Notes under the pieces: model-generated
What the model was told of the DNA's origin: nothing
Seen by the model: the letters and a program-made list of their open reading frames with translations, nothing else
The model's database searches: none
Program-made: the position numbers and the translations under genes
In this document: positions 1-8,454 of the stretch, one piece after another
Layout: every line of letters starts with the position of its first letter
How positions within the stretch are numbered: the first letter of the stretch is position 1
NCBI GenBank assembly: GCA_035308765.1
Contig: DATGGA010000040.1
Coordinates: 118,820 to 182,819, forward strand
Direction of reading: 5' to 3'
Length of the DNA stretch: 64,000 nucleotides
Source: RBG-16-66-20 sp035308765
GTDB lineage: Bacteria > Pseudomonadota > Gammaproteobacteria > Burkholderiales > SG8-39

Positions 1-315
1 CACGCGCGGGCGCCGCTCAGGATGGCGGGAGGGACGGAGTTTTACTTCGTCACGGAAGGCATTCACGCCGCTTTGGAGCAGGCCAGGGCTGCGGCAGGCG
101 GTCGCGACGTCCGCCTCGGCGGTGGCGTATCCACTATCCGGCAGTATCTGCGCGCCGCCCTGATCGACGAGCTGCATCTCGCCATCCGGCCTGTCCTGCT
201 CGGGTCCGGGGAGCATCTTCTGAACGGTATCGATATGCGCACCCTGGGCTATGAATGCGTGAAACACGTCGCCGGTGAACGTGCAACCCACGTTTTCCTG
301 CGCAAGCGCGCGTGA
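1..315 (+). CDS. Dihydrofolate reductase/RibD C-terminal family protein, 5' end outside window
   Basis: The reading frame is open to base 1, so only the last 104 codons are visible; the ATG at 22 is internal, not the start. The glycine-rich GGGVSTIRQYL (visible residues about 40-50) followed by IDELHLAIRPVLLGSG is characteristic of the C-terminal half of the small DHFR/RibD-like reductases (YyaP/YwjB type), NAD(P)H-dependent oxidoreductases with poorly defined substrates. The last strand (THVFLRKRA) ends normally, so the 3' end is intact. Substrate cannot be told from this fragment. A stand-alone reductase is more likely than bifunctional RibD, because RibD would normally sit among riboflavin genes, but the upstream context is not visible. 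Confidence 0.8.
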   Translation, partial: HARAPLRMAGGTEFYFVTEGIHAALEQARAAAGGRDVRLGGGVSTIRQYLRAALIDELHLAIRPVLLGSGEHLLNGIDMRTLGYECVKHVAGERATHVFLRKRA

Positions 316-340
316 CCCGTCAGGCTAGCCAACTCGTCAG

Positions 341-586
341 ATGACGATGGCCGGGCCACTTCCCACATGGCTGGCCAAGATCGTCATCTTCATCGTCTTC
401 GTCGGCGCGGGAATCGCGGGCTTCTTTCTCGGCAATCCGGTGCAGAAATCGCGCGCCAGCCAGGATGAAGTCTGCCGCGTTCGCTGCGCGGATCTGCACA
501 AGTTCCACCGCCTGGTACCGGCATCGCAGTCCGTCCCTGGCGCGCCCGCCGGATACGACGGGCCGTGGAGCTGCGAATGCTATTGA
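341..586 (+). CDS. Small single-pass membrane protein with four C-terminal cysteines
   Basis: This 81-residue protein has one clear hydrophobic segment at about residues 11-31 and then a short hydrophilic domain with C45, C49, C78 and C80 (a CxxxC and a CxC). I do not recognise the family. The likely topology is an N-terminal anchor with the cysteine domain on one side of the inner membrane; the four cysteines could bind a metal or form two disulfides. The start is uncertain: ATG 341 and ATG 347 are both possible and neither has a strong ribosome binding site. It lies 25 bp after the DHFR-family gene on the same strand and could be co-transcribed. Confidence 0.5.
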   Translation: MTMAGPLPTWLAKIVIFIVFVGAGIAGFFLGNPVQKSRASQDEVCRVRCADLHKFHRLVPASQSVPGAPAGYDGPWSCECY

Positions 587-599
587 GGCGGCTGAAGCG

Positions 600-1145
600 T
601 CAGTGAGTGCTGCGGTGGCCGGTCGCGCGGTGCACGTAGAACGACAAGGGGGCGGACTCGATCATCACGGCCCCTGTCTTGTCCACCACGGCGGCCTGCA
701 GTGTGTGCTGGACATTGTTTGAGGTCGCGGCCGCCTGCCAGTCGGCGTCGGTGATGGCGATCGCGTCGGACGCATAGGTCGCCGGCAGCGCGTTGCCGTC
801 CAGGCTGACGCGGATTCGGTCCCCCAGGCGCGCGCGCAGCGCGGGCGAGAGCCCGACGGTGATGCCGAATCCGCCCGTGTTCGAGTGCACCGTGTCGCCG
901 CCTTCGGGCAGCACGATGCTGATCGAGCGGTACGCGAACGGGGCCGCAGGCAACGGCGCCAGCTTCGGCACCGGCTGCTGATGGACCACGTTCGGCGGCG
1001 GCAGGTCCATCGCCTTTCCGCCCAGGGAGGGATCGTCGGAAAACACCGGCGCCCCCGACTTGTCCTTGGATTCGTATACCGTCTGCGCGGCCGCGGGCCC
1101 GCAGAGGGCCGCGGCCAGCGCGCCCGCGATGAGCCGGGTCGCCAT
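600..1145 (-). CDS. Secreted DUF4124-like protein
   Basis: 181 residues. The first 20 form a signal peptide with an AAA-type cleavage site before QTVYES. The following stretch, YESKDKSGAPVFSDDPS, resembles the DUF4124 domain (a short periplasmic module in many proteobacterial proteins), then a Pro-rich linker and a beta-rich region (about residues 75-180) with no motif I recognise. ATG 1145 is preceded by an AAGGGGAG ribosome binding site. The product is probably periplasmic and its function is unknown. It lies 14 bp downstream of the alcohol dehydrogenase gene on the same strand, so it may be the last gene of that unit. Confidence 0.65.
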   Translation of the reverse strand: MATRLIAGALAAALCGPAAAQTVYESKDKSGAPVFSDDPSLGGKAMDLPPPNVVHQQPVPKLAPLPAAPFAYRSISIVLPEGGDTVHSNTGGFGITVGLSPALRARLGDRIRVSLDGNALPATYASDAIAITDADWQAAATSNNVQHTLQAAVVDKTGAVMIESAPLSFYVHRATGHRSTH

Positions 1146-1159
1146 GTCGCTCCCCTTTC

Positions 1160-2218
1160 TCATTCGAGGTTCAGCACCACGCGGCCGAGCACCTTGCCGG
1201 CCTTGAGGCTTTCCAGGATTTCGGTCACTTCGCCCGCCGGGCGCGTGGTGACGGGCGTCGGTTTGAGCTTTTTCTTCTTCGCCAGCGCCACCACTTCCTT
1301 CAGTTCCTGCAGGTTGCCGACATAGGAGCCGACGATGCCGATGGCGCGCTGCGCGAACGGCGGCAGCGGGTGCACCAGTTCGCCGCCGAACAGGCCGCAG
1401 ATCACGTAGCGTCCGCCCTTCCTGAGCGCGGCGAGGCCGAGCGCGGCGGTGGCGGGCATGCCGACCAGGTCGATGGCGCCCGCGAGCTGGCCCATGGCGA
1501 GCGCCTGGAGTTTCTGCGCCGCGTCCGGCGCGCGCGAATCGAGAGCGAGCTTGGCGCCGAGCTTTTTCGCCGCCTCCAGCTTTGCCGGATCGATGTCGCA
1601 GGCGACGATGTTCTTCACGCCCCTGGCGCGCAGCACCGAAACGCAGATCAGCCCCAGGCCGCCGCAGCCGATCACCGCGACCCAGTCCTTCGGCCCCAGC
1701 GCCGGCAGCTTGGCGGCGGCGCTGTAGGTGGTGAGGCCGGAGCAGGCGAGCGTCGCGGCGAAGGCGTCGTCGATGCCGCTGGAATCGACGAGGTATTTCG
1801 GATCCGGCACCAGCACGTGGCTGGCGTAGGCGCCGGGACGGTTGACGCCGAGAAAGCGCGAGCCGGAAACGCAGTAGTTGTCCTGGCCGGCCTTGCAGAC
1901 CGGGCACTTGCCGCAGCCGATCCACGGGAAGACGAGGCGCTTCTGGCCGATTTTCACGCCTTTTGCCTTCGGGCCGACCGCTTCGACAACGCCGAACGGT
2001 TCGTGGCCCAGCGTGAAGGGCGGGATGCAGCCGCGGTCCTTGACGTAGAAGCGCCTGCCGCCGCCCAGCTCGAAATAGCCGTCCCAGATGTGCAGGTCGG
2101 AATGGCACACGCCAGAGCGCGTGATGCGCATCAGCACTTCCGCGCCTTTCGGCTTAGGCGTGTCCTGCAAGATTTTCTGCAGCGGCTTTCCGTGTTCCAG
2201 GAATTGATAGCTGATCAT
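1160..2218 (-). CDS. Zinc-dependent alcohol dehydrogenase (MDR superfamily)
   Basis: 352 residues, the normal family length. The catalytic zinc ligands are visible as C38, H71-E72 (GHEPFGVVEAVG) and C159. The structural zinc site is the four-cysteine set C102, C105, C108 and C116 (CGKCPVCKAGQDNYC). The Rossmann nucleotide-binding loop GCGGLG lies at residues 184-189. The family oxidises alcohols or reduces aldehydes with NAD(P); the substrate here is not readable. The start codon overlaps the stop of metY by 4 bases (ATGA), so the two are translationally coupled. The metY link suggests an alcohol or aldehyde tied to sulfur amino-acid metabolism, which is inference only. Confidence 0.88.
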   Translation of the reverse strand: MISYQFLEHGKPLQKILQDTPKPKGAEVLMRITRSGVCHSDLHIWDGYFELGGGRRFYVKDRGCIPPFTLGHEPFGVVEAVGPKAKGVKIGQKRLVFPWIGCGKCPVCKAGQDNYCVSGSRFLGVNRPGAYASHVLVPDPKYLVDSSGIDDAFAATLACSGLTTYSAAAKLPALGPKDWVAVIGCGGLGLICVSVLRARGVKNIVACDIDPAKLEAAKKLGAKLALDSRAPDAAQKLQALAMGQLAGAIDLVGMPATAALGLAALRKGGRYVICGLFGGELVHPLPPFAQRAIGIVGSYVGNLQELKEVVALAKKKKLKPTPVTTRPAGEVTEILESLKAGKVLGRVVLNLE

Positions 2219-3519
2219 GCTTTCCCCGATTCAGTCAGCGCTTGATCGATATCCCACAGGATGTCGTCCAGCGATTCGATGCCCACGGACATGCGGACCA
2301 TGTCCGGCGTGACGCCCGCCTTCAACTGCTCTTCGTCGCTCATCTGCCGGTGCGTGGTCGAGGCCGGGTGGATCACCAGCGTCTTCGCGTCGCCGATGTT
2401 GGCGAGGTGGCTCATGAACTCCGCGGCGTCGATGAAGCGCTCGCCGGCGCGGGCCGCCGCCGTCCGGGTTTCTCCTTTTATGCCGAAATTCAGCAGCCCG
2501 GACGCTCCTTTGGGTAAATACTTTTGAGACAGGGAAAAATACTTGTTGTCCGGCAGTCCAGGGTAGTTCACCCAAGCCACGCGCGGGTGGCCCTTGAGGT
2601 ATTTCGCCACCGCCAGCGCATTGCTGCAATGGCGGTCCATGCGCACCGGCAGCGACTCGAGCCCCTGCAGCAGGAGCCACGCATTCATCGGCGACAACGT
2701 CGGGCCGAAGGTGCGCATGATTTCCATGCGCGCCTTCATCGTAAATCCGAAATCGCCGAAGGTCTCGTGGAAGATGACGCCGTGATAGCCGGGCGAGGGC
2801 GAGGTGAATTCGGGGAATTTGCCGTTGCCCCAGTTGAATTTTCCGGATTCGACGATCACGCCGCCCATGGTGGTGCCGTGGCCGCCGATGTACTTGGTCG
2901 CCGAGTGCACCACGATGTCGGCGCCCCAGCCCAGCGGCCGGCACAGGTAGGGCGAGGGCACGGTGTTGTCCAGCACCAGCGGGATATCGTGGGCGCGCGC
3001 AATGCGCGCGGCCGCTTCGATGTCGATGATATTGATGAGCGGATTGCCGAGCGTTTCGGCGTAGATCAGTTTGGTATTGGGTTTTATGGCTTGTTCGAAC
3101 GCATTCAAATTGTCGGGATCGACGAAGGTGGTTTCGATTCCCAGCTTCTTCAGGTTGACGCCGAGCAGGGTGTGCGTGCCGCCATAGAGCGTGGAGGCGG
3201 AGACGATGTGATCGCCCCCCTTGCACAGCGTGAGGATCGCGGTGGCTTCCGCGGCCTGGCCGGTGGCGGTGGCGAGCGCCGCGCGGCCGTTCTCGATCGA
3301 GGCCATGCGTTCCTCGAACACCGCCACCGTCGGATTGGAGATCCGCGAGTAGACGTTGCCGAAGGTCTGCAGGTTGAACAGGCTCGCCGCGTGCTCGGCG
3401 GAATCGAAAACGAAGGAAGTGGTCTGGTAGATGGGCGCGGCGCGCGCGCCGGTCGCCGGGTCCGGGATCTGTCCTGCATGCAGGCATAGGGTCTCGAACC
3501 CGAACTTGCGGTCGGCCAT
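2215..3519 (-). CDS. metY: O-acetylhomoserine aminocarboxypropyltransferase (MetY-type sulfhydrylase)
   Basis: 434 residues, the right size for the long MetY branch of the Cys/Met metabolism PLP enzymes (cystathionine synthases/lyases are nearer 380-400). The PLP lysine is K209 in VVHSATKYIGGHG, and the preceding DNT and GADIVVH motifs are intact. It makes homocysteine from O-acetylhomoserine and sulfide, or methionine from methanethiol, in the cytoplasm. The ATG at 3519 has only a weak ribosome binding site. It is the first gene of a two-gene overlapping unit with the zinc alcohol dehydrogenase and is divergent from the BNR-repeat gene across 35 bp. Confidence 0.92.
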   Translation of the reverse strand: MADRKFGFETLCLHAGQIPDPATGARAAPIYQTTSFVFDSAEHAASLFNLQTFGNVYSRISNPTVAVFEERMASIENGRAALATATGQAAEATAILTLCKGGDHIVSASTLYGGTHTLLGVNLKKLGIETTFVDPDNLNAFEQAIKPNTKLIYAETLGNPLINIIDIEAAARIARAHDIPLVLDNTVPSPYLCRPLGWGADIVVHSATKYIGGHGTTMGGVIVESGKFNWGNGKFPEFTSPSPGYHGVIFHETFGDFGFTMKARMEIMRTFGPTLSPMNAWLLLQGLESLPVRMDRHCSNALAVAKYLKGHPRVAWVNYPGLPDNKYFSLSQKYLPKGASGLLNFGIKGETRTAAARAGERFIDAAEFMSHLANIGDAKTLVIHPASTTHRQMSDEEQLKAGVTPDMVRMSVGIESLDDILWDIDQALTESGKA

Positions 3520-3554
3520 GCACGGATTCTACCGAAGGGAGTAGAGTTTTCGTC

Positions 3555-4718
3555 ATGACGACGAAGGTTTCCGCTCCCGGAGCGGCGACGGGCCCGGTGC
3601 GTCTGCTTGTCGCCACGCGGAAGGGCGCTTTCATCCTGAAGTCGGATCCGGCGCGGCGCAGCTGGAAAACCACGGGGCCGAAGTTCCTCGGCCATGCGGC
3701 GCACCATTGCGTCCTCGATCCGCGCGATCGGCGCACGCTGCTGCTCGCGGCGCGCACCGGGCACCTGGGACCGACGGTGTTCCGCTCTCTCGATATGGGC
3801 AGGACCTGGAAGGAAGCCGCGCGCCCGCCCGCGTTTCCCAAGGCGGCGGAGGGCCAGAAGGGCCGCGTGCTCGATCACGTGTTCTGGCTCACGCCGGGCC
3901 TGGCGAGCGAGCCGGGCGCCTGGTACGCGGGGAGCTCGCCCCAGGGCCTGTTCCGCAGCGAGGACGGGGGTGTGAGCTGGGCTCCGGTGTCCGGCCTGAA
4001 CGACCATCCGATGCTCGCGAAATGGACCGGCGGCGAGCAGGACGGCACGCCCGACGGGCCGAAGCTGCATTCGGTCCTGATCGATCCGCGCGATGCGCGC
4101 CATCTTTATGTCGGCATGTCGAGCGGCGGCGTGTTCGAAAGCCGCGACCAGGGAAAGAACTGGCAGCCGCTGAACGCCGGCTGCCTTGCCGACTTCCTGC
4201 CGACGCCTTACCCGGAGTACGGCCAGGATCCGCACTGCGTCCGGCTGCATCCGCTTGCGCCGGACATCCTCTACCAGCAGAACCATTGCGGCATCTACCG
4301 CATGGCGCGGCCCGAGGATCGCTGGGTGCGGATCGGCGCGAGCATGCCGAAGAAGGTCGGCGACATCGGTTTTCCGATGGTGCTGCATCCGCGCGATCCG
4401 GACACGGCCTGGACTTTTCCCATGGACGGGGGCACCGTATGGCCGCGCACCAGTCCGGGCGGCAGGCCCGCGGTCTACGGGACGCGCAACGCCGGCAGGA
4501 CCTGGCAGCGCCTCGCGGCCGGACTGCCGGCGGGCCAGGCATGGCTGACGGTCAAACGCCAGGCGATGTGCGCCGACCTGCACAATCCGGTCGGAATCTA
4601 CTTCGGCACCACGAACGGCGAAATCTGGGCAAGCCGAAACGAAGGTGCGAAATGGGCCTGCATCGTGCGCCACCTGCCGCACGTTTATGCGGTGGAAGCA
4701 GTGGAATTGCGGGCATGA
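3555..4718 (+). CDS. BNR/Asp-box repeat beta-propeller protein
   Basis: 387 residues without a signal peptide. Several Asp-box motifs (S/T-x-D-x-G-x-x-W) recur: SLDMGRTW near 78-86, SEDGGVSW near 135-142, SRDQGKNW near 196-203 and TRNAGRTW, with a degenerate SRNEGAKW near the C terminus. This is the sialidase/sortilin-like propeller fold (WD40/YVTN/BNR annotation). The catalytic arginine triad of true sialidases is not evident, so I do not call it a glycosidase. Its stop overlaps the start of the ubiquitin-like gene by 4 bases, so the two products are made together and probably act together. The function is unknown. Confidence 0.8.
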   Translation: MTTKVSAPGAATGPVRLLVATRKGAFILKSDPARRSWKTTGPKFLGHAAHHCVLDPRDRRTLLLAARTGHLGPTVFRSLDMGRTWKEAARPPAFPKAAEGQKGRVLDHVFWLTPGLASEPGAWYAGSSPQGLFRSEDGGVSWAPVSGLNDHPMLAKWTGGEQDGTPDGPKLHSVLIDPRDARHLYVGMSSGGVFESRDQGKNWQPLNAGCLADFLPTPYPEYGQDPHCVRLHPLAPDILYQQNHCGIYRMARPEDRWVRIGASMPKKVGDIGFPMVLHPRDPDTAWTFPMDGGTVWPRTSPGGRPAVYGTRNAGRTWQRLAAGLPAGQAWLTVKRQAMCADLHNPVGIYFGTTNGEIWASRNEGAKWACIVRHLPHVYAVEAVELRA

Positions 4719-4975
4719 AAGTGCTGATCCCGACGCCGTTGCGCTCGTACACCGGCGAGCGTCACGAAGTCGAGGCGACGGGACCGACCCTGGGCGCGAT
4801 CCTCGAAGATCTGGACCGGCGCTTTCCAGGGATGCGTTTCAGAATGATCGACGAGCAGGACGCCATCCGCCGTCACATCCGCATCTTCGTCAATGGCGAC
4901 CAGGTGCGCTCGCTGCGGACCCCTTTGCGCGCCGCTGACGAAGTCCTGATCGTGCAGGCGCTGAGCGGCGGCTAG
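4715..4975 (+). CDS. MoaD/ThiS-family ubiquitin-like protein ending in Gly-Gly
   Basis: 86 residues with the beta-grasp pattern of MoaD/ThiS: N-terminal strand MKVLIPTPLR, a helix with LGAILEDLDRRFPGM, then IRIFVNGDQVR and a closing DEVLIVQALSGG. The free C-terminal diglycine is the feature that lets MoaD and ThiS be adenylated and thiocarboxylated as sulfur carriers. No moaE, thiG, E1-like (MoeB/ThiF) or JAB protease gene is in this window, so a partner enzyme would have to be encoded elsewhere. ATG 4715 lies inside the stop of the BNR gene. A dedicated sulfur carrier or a protein modifier are both possible. Confidence 0.8.
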   Translation: MKVLIPTPLRSYTGERHEVEATGPTLGAILEDLDRRFPGMRFRMIDEQDAIRRHIRIFVNGDQVRSLRTPLRAADEVLIVQALSGG

Positions 4976-4995
4976 CCGCGCTAGAGGGTGTCAAG

Positions 4996-5883
4996 CTACG
5001 CCGCGAGTGGCGTCACTGTAACGCGGACTTCGAGCTCCTGTTCGCCGCCGCCGAGGATCACGCCGCGCATCGGCGTGACGTCGTCGAAATCCCGGCCCCA
5101 GGCGAGCGTGACGTGGGCGTCGCTCACCAGGCAGTTGTTGGTCGGATCGAAGTCAATCCAGGAACCTGCCTCGCCCGCTCCTCCGGCGCGGTACACCGAC
5201 ACCCACGCGTGCGAGGCGTCGGCGCCGACCAGGCGCGGCTTGCCGGGCGGCGGTGCGGTGAGGATGTAGCCGCTGACGTAGCGCGCCGAGAGACCCAACG
5301 TGCGCAGGCAGCCGATCATCAGGTGGGCGAAGTCCTGGCACACGCCGCGCCGCTTGGCGAGCACTTCGCGCAGCGGGGTGGAAACGCTGGTCGCCTTGGG
5401 ATCGAATTTGAAGTCGCCGTGGATGCGCCGCGTGAGATCGAGCGCCGCATCGACCAGCCTCCTGCCGCCGCCGAAGCTCGGCAGAGCGTAGTTCGCGAGG
5501 TCGCGGAAGCACTCGACGTGCGGCGATTCGAACAGGAACTCCATCGCCTCGAGCGCGTGCGCGCTGCCGGTGCGGCGCAGGAGCTCGCGCATCTGCTCCC
5601 ACGGCGCATCGCTCGCAGGCGCCGACCTGGCAGCCACCGTTACCAGCGATTCGGCGCGCACCGAAAGCGCGGAGTGCGGCTGGGCGAGCACGATCTGCGT
5701 CACCGGGTTGCCGAAGTAATCGTTCCGCCCCGTGGTCTCGGCCGGTTCCGGCTCGATGGCGACGCGGTGCTGTTCCAGCGTCTGGAAACCGAGCACCCGC
5801 GGCGTCAGGTGCAGCAGCTGCTGCGACAGCACCACCGGCGCTTCGTAGCTGTAACGGGTTTCGTGGATGACCTGGTATTTCAT
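4996..5883 (-). CDS. Transglutaminase-like cysteine protease family protein (COG1305 type)
   Basis: 295 residues. The N-terminal beta domain (about 1-85; starts MKYQVIHETRYSYEAPVVLS) is the bacterial transglutaminase N module, and the core has the catalytic triad C182 (RRGVCQDFAH), H225 (ASHAWVSVY) and D246 (WIDFDPTNN). There is no signal peptide, so it acts in the cytoplasm. The superfamily cleaves or forms amide bonds; bacterial members next to ATP-grasp/alpha-E proteins are thought to be peptidases or amidases. It lies 25 bp downstream of the fused ATP-grasp/alpha-E gene on the same strand, the usual arrangement. It is a short, single-domain relative of the N-terminal part of the 1093-residue protein at 12181-15462. 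Confidence 0.88.
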   Translation of the reverse strand: MKYQVIHETRYSYEAPVVLSQQLLHLTPRVLGFQTLEQHRVAIEPEPAETTGRNDYFGNPVTQIVLAQPHSALSVRAESLVTVAARSAPASDAPWEQMRELLRRTGSAHALEAMEFLFESPHVECFRDLANYALPSFGGGRRLVDAALDLTRRIHGDFKFDPKATSVSTPLREVLAKRRGVCQDFAHLMIGCLRTLGLSARYVSGYILTAPPPGKPRLVGADASHAWVSVYRAGGAGEAGSWIDFDPTNNCLVSDAHVTLAWGRDFDDVTPMRGVILGGGEQELEVRVTVTPLAA

Positions 5884-5908
5884 TGCATGGCCGGATTACA
5901 TCGCCGCA

Positions 5909-8398
5909 TCACATCGCGAACGTCTGGCGGTTGACCTCGCCCACGTGGGCGAAGAAACGCAGTCCCAGCTGTTCCGACAGCCTGTAGCTCGCGGCGTACC
6001 ACTCCTCCAGCAGCGTCGCCAGCCGCGCGCTGCCGTGCTGCAGGTCGGCGTCCGGATCGATCGCTTCCAGCGCCATCATCGCGCTGTCGAACCGCTCCTC
6101 GATGCCTTCGCCGTAGGCATCCTCGATCCTGCCAAGAAAATCGCGCAGGCCCTTCAGCTGGAACGCGATCGAGCGCGGGTTCGTGAGGTCGCGCACCAGC
6201 AGGTCCAGCACCGGGAGCCATTGCGGGCGCGCCATGTAGCGCGAGCGGTAGGTGATGCTCGAGTCGGCGAGTTCCAGCACCCAGGTGAGGTCGGCATCCG
6301 GCGGCCCGGCTAGCAGCTGCTGCAGCGCGCCGCAGAGGAACTGCAGCCGCTCGATGCGGCGGCCGATCGACAGGAAGCGCCAGCCGTGGTCGCGCGTCAT
6401 GCCGTCCAGCGCGAAGCCCGAGAGCGTGATGAAGGCGGCGATGTCGCGGTCGAGCTCGGCGAGGGTGTCGGAAATGCTGACCGGTTTTGCCCGGCTGCCC
6501 GACAGGCGCCGCGCCATGTGGTTCAGCGTGCGCCAGTTGTCCAGCGACAGGCGCTCGCGCAGCTGGGAGGCGACGCGCAGCAGCTGCGCCAGGCTGCTGG
6601 CGAGGCCGGGCCGCGAGTCGTCCGCCACCGCGGCGCGCAGGATGCGCGCAACGGTCGCGTCGTCGGCGCCGGCTTCCGTCTCGGTGAAGACGCCGTTGTG
6701 CCGCAGCAGGCCGGTGATGCCGGGCCAGGCGCGCGCTCGCTCGGCCGGGGTCTCCTCGATCATGCGCACCAGCGCGATGCGCAACAGCCGCGCGACATCG
6801 TCGCAGCGCTCGGCGTTGCGGCCGAACCAGTAGAGGTTCTCCACCACGCGGCTGGAAAGGTTGAGGCCGGTGCGCACCAGGTCCTGGGCGCGCGTTTCGC
6901 GTTTGAGCAGGCTGAACTGGCTCACCGGGCCGGAGGACAGCACCCAGGTGTCCTTGCTCGAGCCGCCGCGCTGCATCGAGATCACGCGCGCATCGGGTCC
7001 GGTGGCCGCGCGCGTGAGACCGCCCGGCATCACCACGTAGCCGTCGGGGCTGGCGCAGGCGTAGACGCGCAGGCCGATCGCGCGCGCCAGCAGGTGGCGC
7101 GGCTGCGCCGGATCGCAGACCGGCGCCTGCGACAGCTGCACCAGTTCCTGCGCCACGTACATCTGCGGACGCGCGCTCAGCATCGCAGCGACGCTTTTCC
7201 TGCCGCGCGCATCCAGGTCTTCGCCGAACATCGGCTCGACGCGCATCTGCGGAAAGGCGCTCTTGATCACCACGCGACCCAGGTTGGCCAGCACGTCGGC
7301 GAGCGCCGCGGGCTCGCCGCACCACCAGGTGGCGACCGAGGGCATTTTCAGCGCCCCGCCCAGCGCGCGCTCGCACAGCTTGGGCAGGTAGCCGAGCAGC
7401 GCGCCGGTTTCCAGCAGGTTCGAGCCGAGCGCATTGGCCACCAGCACGTTGCCCCGGCGCACCGCCTCGACCAGGCCGCTGATGCCGAGCGCCGAGTCGC
7501 TGCGCAGCTCGAGCGGGTCGCAGTAATCGTCGTCCAGGCGCCGCAGCAATACGTGCACGCGCTGCAGGCCGGAGAGCGTCTTCAGCCAGATTTTACTGTC
7601 GCGCACCGTGAGATCGCTGCCTTCGACCAGCGGGATGCCGAGGTAGCGCGCGAGGTAGGCGTGCTCGAAATAGGTTTCGTTGTGCGGCCCGGGCGTGACC
7701 AGCACCGTGAGCGGACTGGCGCCCGCATTTTCCTTATCAACGGGCGCCCAGTGCGCGAGGCTGTCCCGCATGGTGGCGAAAAACCCGGCCAGACGCTGCA
7801 CGTTCAAGTCGCTGAACAGGTCGGCGAACGGGCGCGAGATCACTAGCCGGTTCTCCAGCGCATAGCCCGCGCCCGAAGGCGCCTGAGTGCGGTCGTCCAC
7901 CACCCACCAGCGGCCGTCGGGCGCCCGAGCGAGGTCGGCAGCGTAGTGGTGCAGCATCACGTCTCCTGGAACCCTGATGCCGTGGCAGGGCCGCAGGAAG
8001 CCCGAGTGGCCGTAGATCAGCGCCGGCGGCAGCAGGCCTTCCTTGAGATAGCGCTGCTCGCCGTAGACATCCAGCAGCACGCGGTTGAGCAGGGTGGCGC
8101 GCTGCGCGATCGCCGCCTCGATGCCGGCCCATTCCTCGGGAGGGATGATGAGCGGCAGCATGTCGAGTTCCCAGGGGCGGTCGGCGCCCTCGGGGTCGGC
8201 ATAGACGTTGTAGGTGACGCCGTTCTCGCGCACCTGGCGCTGCACCCACTGCACGCGCTCGCGCATCGTTTCGGGCGTCGTCCCAGAGAGCTGCTCGAAC
8301 ATCCGCTGCCAGTGCGCGCGCGGCGTCTGCGCGGCCGCCAGCATCTCGTCGTAGCGGGCGGGGCCTGCAGCGTATGCGCTCAGCAGTTCTGGCATCAT
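5909..8398 (-). CDS. Fused circularly permuted ATP-grasp + alpha-E domain protein
   Basis: 829 residues. Residues about 1-485 are a circularly permuted ATP-grasp domain (COG2308 type) that ends in a Ser-Lys-Asp-Thr-Trp signature near 480, the same ending as the stand-alone ATP-grasp at 16410-17864. Residues about 510-829 are an alpha-E domain (COG2307 type) beginning LSSRVVENLYWFGRNAERCD, parallel to the start of the separate alpha-E protein at 15474-16409. ATP-grasp enzymes join a carboxylate to an amine or thiol through an acyl-phosphate; the alpha-E role is unknown. Two ATGs at 8398 and 8395 can serve as start. It is followed by its transglutaminase partner, so both probably form one operon. 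Confidence 0.9.
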   Translation of the reverse strand: MMPELLSAYAAGPARYDEMLAAAQTPRAHWQRMFEQLSGTTPETMRERVQWVQRQVRENGVTYNVYADPEGADRPWELDMLPLIIPPEEWAGIEAAIAQRATLLNRVLLDVYGEQRYLKEGLLPPALIYGHSGFLRPCHGIRVPGDVMLHHYAADLARAPDGRWWVVDDRTQAPSGAGYALENRLVISRPFADLFSDLNVQRLAGFFATMRDSLAHWAPVDKENAGASPLTVLVTPGPHNETYFEHAYLARYLGIPLVEGSDLTVRDSKIWLKTLSGLQRVHVLLRRLDDDYCDPLELRSDSALGISGLVEAVRRGNVLVANALGSNLLETGALLGYLPKLCERALGGALKMPSVATWWCGEPAALADVLANLGRVVIKSAFPQMRVEPMFGEDLDARGRKSVAAMLSARPQMYVAQELVQLSQAPVCDPAQPRHLLARAIGLRVYACASPDGYVVMPGGLTRAATGPDARVISMQRGGSSKDTWVLSSGPVSQFSLLKRETRAQDLVRTGLNLSSRVVENLYWFGRNAERCDDVARLLRIALVRMIEETPAERARAWPGITGLLRHNGVFTETEAGADDATVARILRAAVADDSRPGLASSLAQLLRVASQLRERLSLDNWRTLNHMARRLSGSRAKPVSISDTLAELDRDIAAFITLSGFALDGMTRDHGWRFLSIGRRIERLQFLCGALQQLLAGPPDADLTWVLELADSSITYRSRYMARPQWLPVLDLLVRDLTNPRSIAFQLKGLRDFLGRIEDAYGEGIEERFDSAMMALEAIDPDADLQHGSARLATLLEEWYAASYRLSEQLGLRFFAHVGEVNRQTFAM

Positions 8399-8454
8399 CC
8401 GCGGCGCAGGTTAGCACCCGCACCGTGGCGGTGCAAAAACGCCCGGCCCACGGT

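Noticed and set aside
600..2108. Long continuous minus-strand reading frame through the DUF4124-like gene and the alcohol dehydrogenase
   Set aside because: The part above 1145 is arginine-rich and lies in another frame of the Zn-alcohol dehydrogenase, which has all its motifs; only 600-1145 is a gene.
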